Shown piece by piece: positions 22,878 to 25,083 of a stretch of DNA of 25,083 bases. The notes beneath the pieces were generated by a model. It had not been told where the DNA came from and searched no databases. It worked only from the letters and a program-made list of their open reading frames with translations. The DNA is taken from positions 1 to 25,083 of the forward strand of contig JAQVSH010000004.1 in NCBI GenBank assembly GCA_028700615.1, given 5' to 3'. A program made the translations under genes and the position numbers. Source of the DNA: Bacteroidales bacterium. GTDB lineage: Bacteria > Bacteroidota > Bacteroidia > Bacteroidales > UBA4181. Each line of letters opens with the position of its first letter. Position 1 is the first letter of the stretch.

Positions 22878-25083
22878 TTATTCATATTTTAAAGAATCTA
22901 CAGGATTTGTGCTGGCAGCCTTCCATGTTTGCCAACTTACGGTAAGCGCTGTAATCATCAATACCATGAATGCTCCCGATATAAATATCCACCAGCTTAA
23001 AGTAATTCTAAATGCGAAATTTTCAAGCCATTTGGACATTAAAAACCACGATAAAATACAGCTAACCAAGAAACCCACTAAGAACCATTTTATTATATTT
23101 TCATTAAGAAGTACGATAATCTCTGTAATTTTTGCTCCGCAAACCTTTCTTACTCCAACTTCCTTTGTTTTGGATTCAATATTAAATGTAACCAAACCAA
23201 TCAATCCAATACAGGATAAAATAATTGCTAAAATGGTGAATACCAACATTCCAAGCGAAATTTTACTTTCATTTATGTATAGTTCTTTAAGGTCATCGTC
23301 CACAAAATTATAACTGAATGGTTGATCATAAAATTGAGCGAATTGCTTTTTTATAGCATCTAGACTTTGCGTAGTATTGTGGCTTATTTTAACAAACATT
23401 CTGTTTTCCTTGTCGCTATACATAAATAATAGTGGTTGAATATTATTGGAGAGACTCTGAAAATGGAAATTTTTAACCACTCCAATAATTTCAAAGTTAT
23501 TTCCACCTTGCCTTACGATCTTGCCAACCGGATCATTGAACCCTAATAAACCGGCTAATTTTTCGTTAATAATCACTTTATCCTTATCTGTTTTTGAAGC
23601 AGAAAAGGCCCTCCCTTTAAGCAGCGGGATTTGGAAAACATCCAAATAGGTATGGTCGACCATCAAACGATAAATTGAAGTAGAAGCGCCTTTTTTTAAT
23701 CCTTCCCATTCCCAGTTTTTAGCAGCAAAAAAAGAAGACAAATTAACAGGCGAAGCCCCTGCAAAAGAGACTTGTTCGATATTCGGATTTGATAACAGAT
23801 CGTTTTTTATAGTCTCAAAATCTTTTATCCCCTGGGGGGGCATGTAAATTCTAACAACATTGTGCGAATCATAACCCACATCAAACTTATTCAGATAATT
23901 GGTTTGTATAATAATTACCAGACAAACGATGGTAAGGGTAATTGACAATACAAATTGACTGAGAACAAAAGCATTCCTTAACTTATTTTGATGTGGAGAG
24001 GAATTGTTTCTCAGATTTTTGGGGAAAATTGAAAATGAACTTGTAATGAAAGCCGGATATAAACCCAAAATGATACCGACAATTATTAACGAACCGATTG
24101 TTCCTGATATATAGCTAATTATTAGATATTTCGATGCTAAATTGACATCTAATATCATCTGGAAAAGACGAATAAATACCATGGACAAAACAATGGCCAG
24201 AGAACTTGCTATCATAGAATGAATAACCGATTCGGCAAGAAAATATTTCAGGATATTGCCTGAACTAGCTCCATTCACTTTCCGTATGCCAACTTCACCA
24301 ACTCTTTTCATGGAATAAGCGGACACAAGGTTAGTGTAATTTAGCGAAGCCAAGATTAAAATAAGCAGAGCAATGCCAATAAATGAATATAATTTCAGAT
24401 AATTTCCGTGTTGGGCATTAAATACATCAAAATCAGCGCCATATCTTAATTTTGTTATGGGTATAAAATTAATGCCGTATTGTTTTTCTGCAACATTTTC
24501 TCTCCAGATTGCACTTGCCATTTGTTTTGTTTTTGCAATATCTGTGTTTGCATCTATTTTAATAAAAGTTGCATCTGAAACCGGCCACCATGCAAGATTA
24601 TTGCCCATTTCAATTTGATAAGGCACAATAAAATCGAACTTTAAACTTGAATTTTCGGGAATATCTTTGATAACACCTTTTACCGTTAATGCCTTTTCTT
24701 TGCGATACATAACAACTTTTCCAGTTGCCATTTCATTGGAGAATAGCTTTTTAGCAAGTTTTTCAGTGATAAAAATTGCATCCGGATCATCTAAAAAATT
24801 TATATCGCCTTCTATTAGCGGAAAATTAAACACGGCTAACATTTCGGAATCGGCGGCTATTCCTGTTTCTTCAAAACTATTATTTCCACTTTTTATGATT
24901 CTCTTTCCGTACAGATACATAAAATGGAAACTATGTTCAATAGCCGGAACTTTGTTCCTGAGCTCCTGAGCTAAAATAGTTGGGGTTTCCGGGAAAGTAA
25001 TAATATTACCGGCGTTGTCTTTCATCTCGGTGGTTGCCAGATAAATAGATTCCGATTGATGATGAAATCTATCATATTGCAAC
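22878..25083 (-). CDS. FtsX/MacB-type ABC transporter permease, 5'-truncated by window edge
   Basis: At least 734 residues are visible and the frame runs off the right edge. The start, first helix and about 40-60 residues are missing; the visible part begins at the conserved YDRFH segment. The large periplasmic MacB_PCD domain (to about residue 225) is followed by helices near 230-255 (LYSFIGIALLILILASLNYTN), 285-310 and 320-345. A second periplasmic domain precedes the last FtsX helices, and the protein ends NPVDSLKYE. It shares layout with the permease at 16121 but little sequence, so it is a different paralogue. No ATP-binding partner is seen in the window. Base composition appears more AT-rich than the 16121 gene. 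Confidence 0.92.
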   Translation of the reverse strand, partial: LQYDRFHHQSESIYLATTEMKDNAGNIITFPETPTILAQELRNKVPAIEHSFHFMYLYGKRIIKSGNNSFEETGIAADSEMLAVFNFPLIEGDINFLDDPDAIFITEKLAKKLFSNEMATGKVVMYRKEKALTVKGVIKDIPENSSLKFDFIVPYQIEMGNNLAWWPVSDATFIKIDANTDIAKTKQMASAIWRENVAEKQYGINFIPITKLRYGADFDVFNAQHGNYLKLYSFIGIALLILILASLNYTNLVSAYSMKRVGEVGIRKVNGASSGNILKYFLAESVIHSMIASSLAIVLSMVFIRLFQMILDVNLASKYLIISYISGTIGSLIIVGIILGLYPAFITSSFSIFPKNLRNNSSPHQNKLRNAFVLSQFVLSITLTIVCLVIIIQTNYLNKFDVGYDSHNVVRIYMPPQGIKDFETIKNDLLSNPNIEQVSFAGASPVNLSSFFAAKNWEWEGLKKGASTSIYRLMVDHTYLDVFQIPLLKGRAFSASKTDKDKVIINEKLAGLLGFNDPVGKIVRQGGNNFEIIGVVKNFHFQSLSNNIQPLLFMYSDKENRMFVKISHNTTQSLDAIKKQFAQFYDQPFSYNFVDDDLKELYINESKISLGMLVFTILAIILSCIGLIGLVTFNIESKTKEVGVRKVCGAKITEIIVLLNENIIKWFLVGFLVSCILSWFLMSKWLENFAFRITLSWWIFISGAFMVLMITALTVSWQTWKAASTNPVDSLKYE

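Noticed and set aside
22828..23313. 161-residue plus-strand frame antisense to the right-hand permease
   Set aside because: It covers the conserved permease C-terminus in another frame; the protein has no coherent domain.

Overview
This 25 kb window comes from a Bacteroidota chromosome, most likely a member of the Bacteroidales. The evidence is a two-component 'propeller' sensor kinase, paired MacB/FtsX-type permeases ending in NPV-(E/D)-x-L-(R/K)-YE, Bacteroidota-type -7 boxes (TAnnTTTG) and weak Shine-Dalgarno signals. I see no rRNA, tRNA, CRISPR array, insertion sequence or phage gene. No gene-free stretch exceeds 300 bases.

Bases 1-6310 are a signalling block. A PAS histidine kinase cut by the window edge overlaps an Rcp1-like single-domain response regulator, followed by a REC-PAS-kinase protein. 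Facing them is a 1083-residue periplasmic-propeller kinase. The last two genes converge and share 47 bp of coding sequence at their 3' ends.

Bases 6468-10135, minus strand, are a tight run read in the order HAD hydrolase, secreted metallo-beta-lactamase-fold hydrolase, a two-domain protein, and a RimL-like acetyltransferase. The two-domain protein is the most unusual item here. Its N-terminal half carries every subclass B1 metallo-beta-lactamase ligand residue, and its C-terminal half is a phosphodiester glycosidase (NAGPA-type) domain. A lipoprotein type-B carboxylesterase with its own terminator lies upstream (10203-11627).

Bases 11720-15914, minus strand, look like one transcription unit: CE15-like esterase, TIGR01777/YfcH-type epimerase, SAM methyltransferase, and an AraC regulator with a GyrI-like ligand domain. 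It ends in a strong intrinsic terminator. Its leader region contains a 20-bp palindrome and divides it from a divergent FtsX/MacB permease (16121-18535).

Bases 18589-20001 hold an ATPase with a PD-(D/E)XK-like C-terminus. A perfect inverted repeat is embedded in its probable promoter. Bases 20054-21765, minus strand, are an SdpR/SdpI-like autoregulated operon extended by a DUF5808-like membrane protein and a wrecked alpha/beta hydrolase that has lost its nucleophile region. A NAD(P)-binding protein, a possible 27-residue membrane peptide and a second FtsX/MacB permease, cut by the right edge, complete the window. The sdpRI part and the right-hand permease look more AT-rich than the rest.
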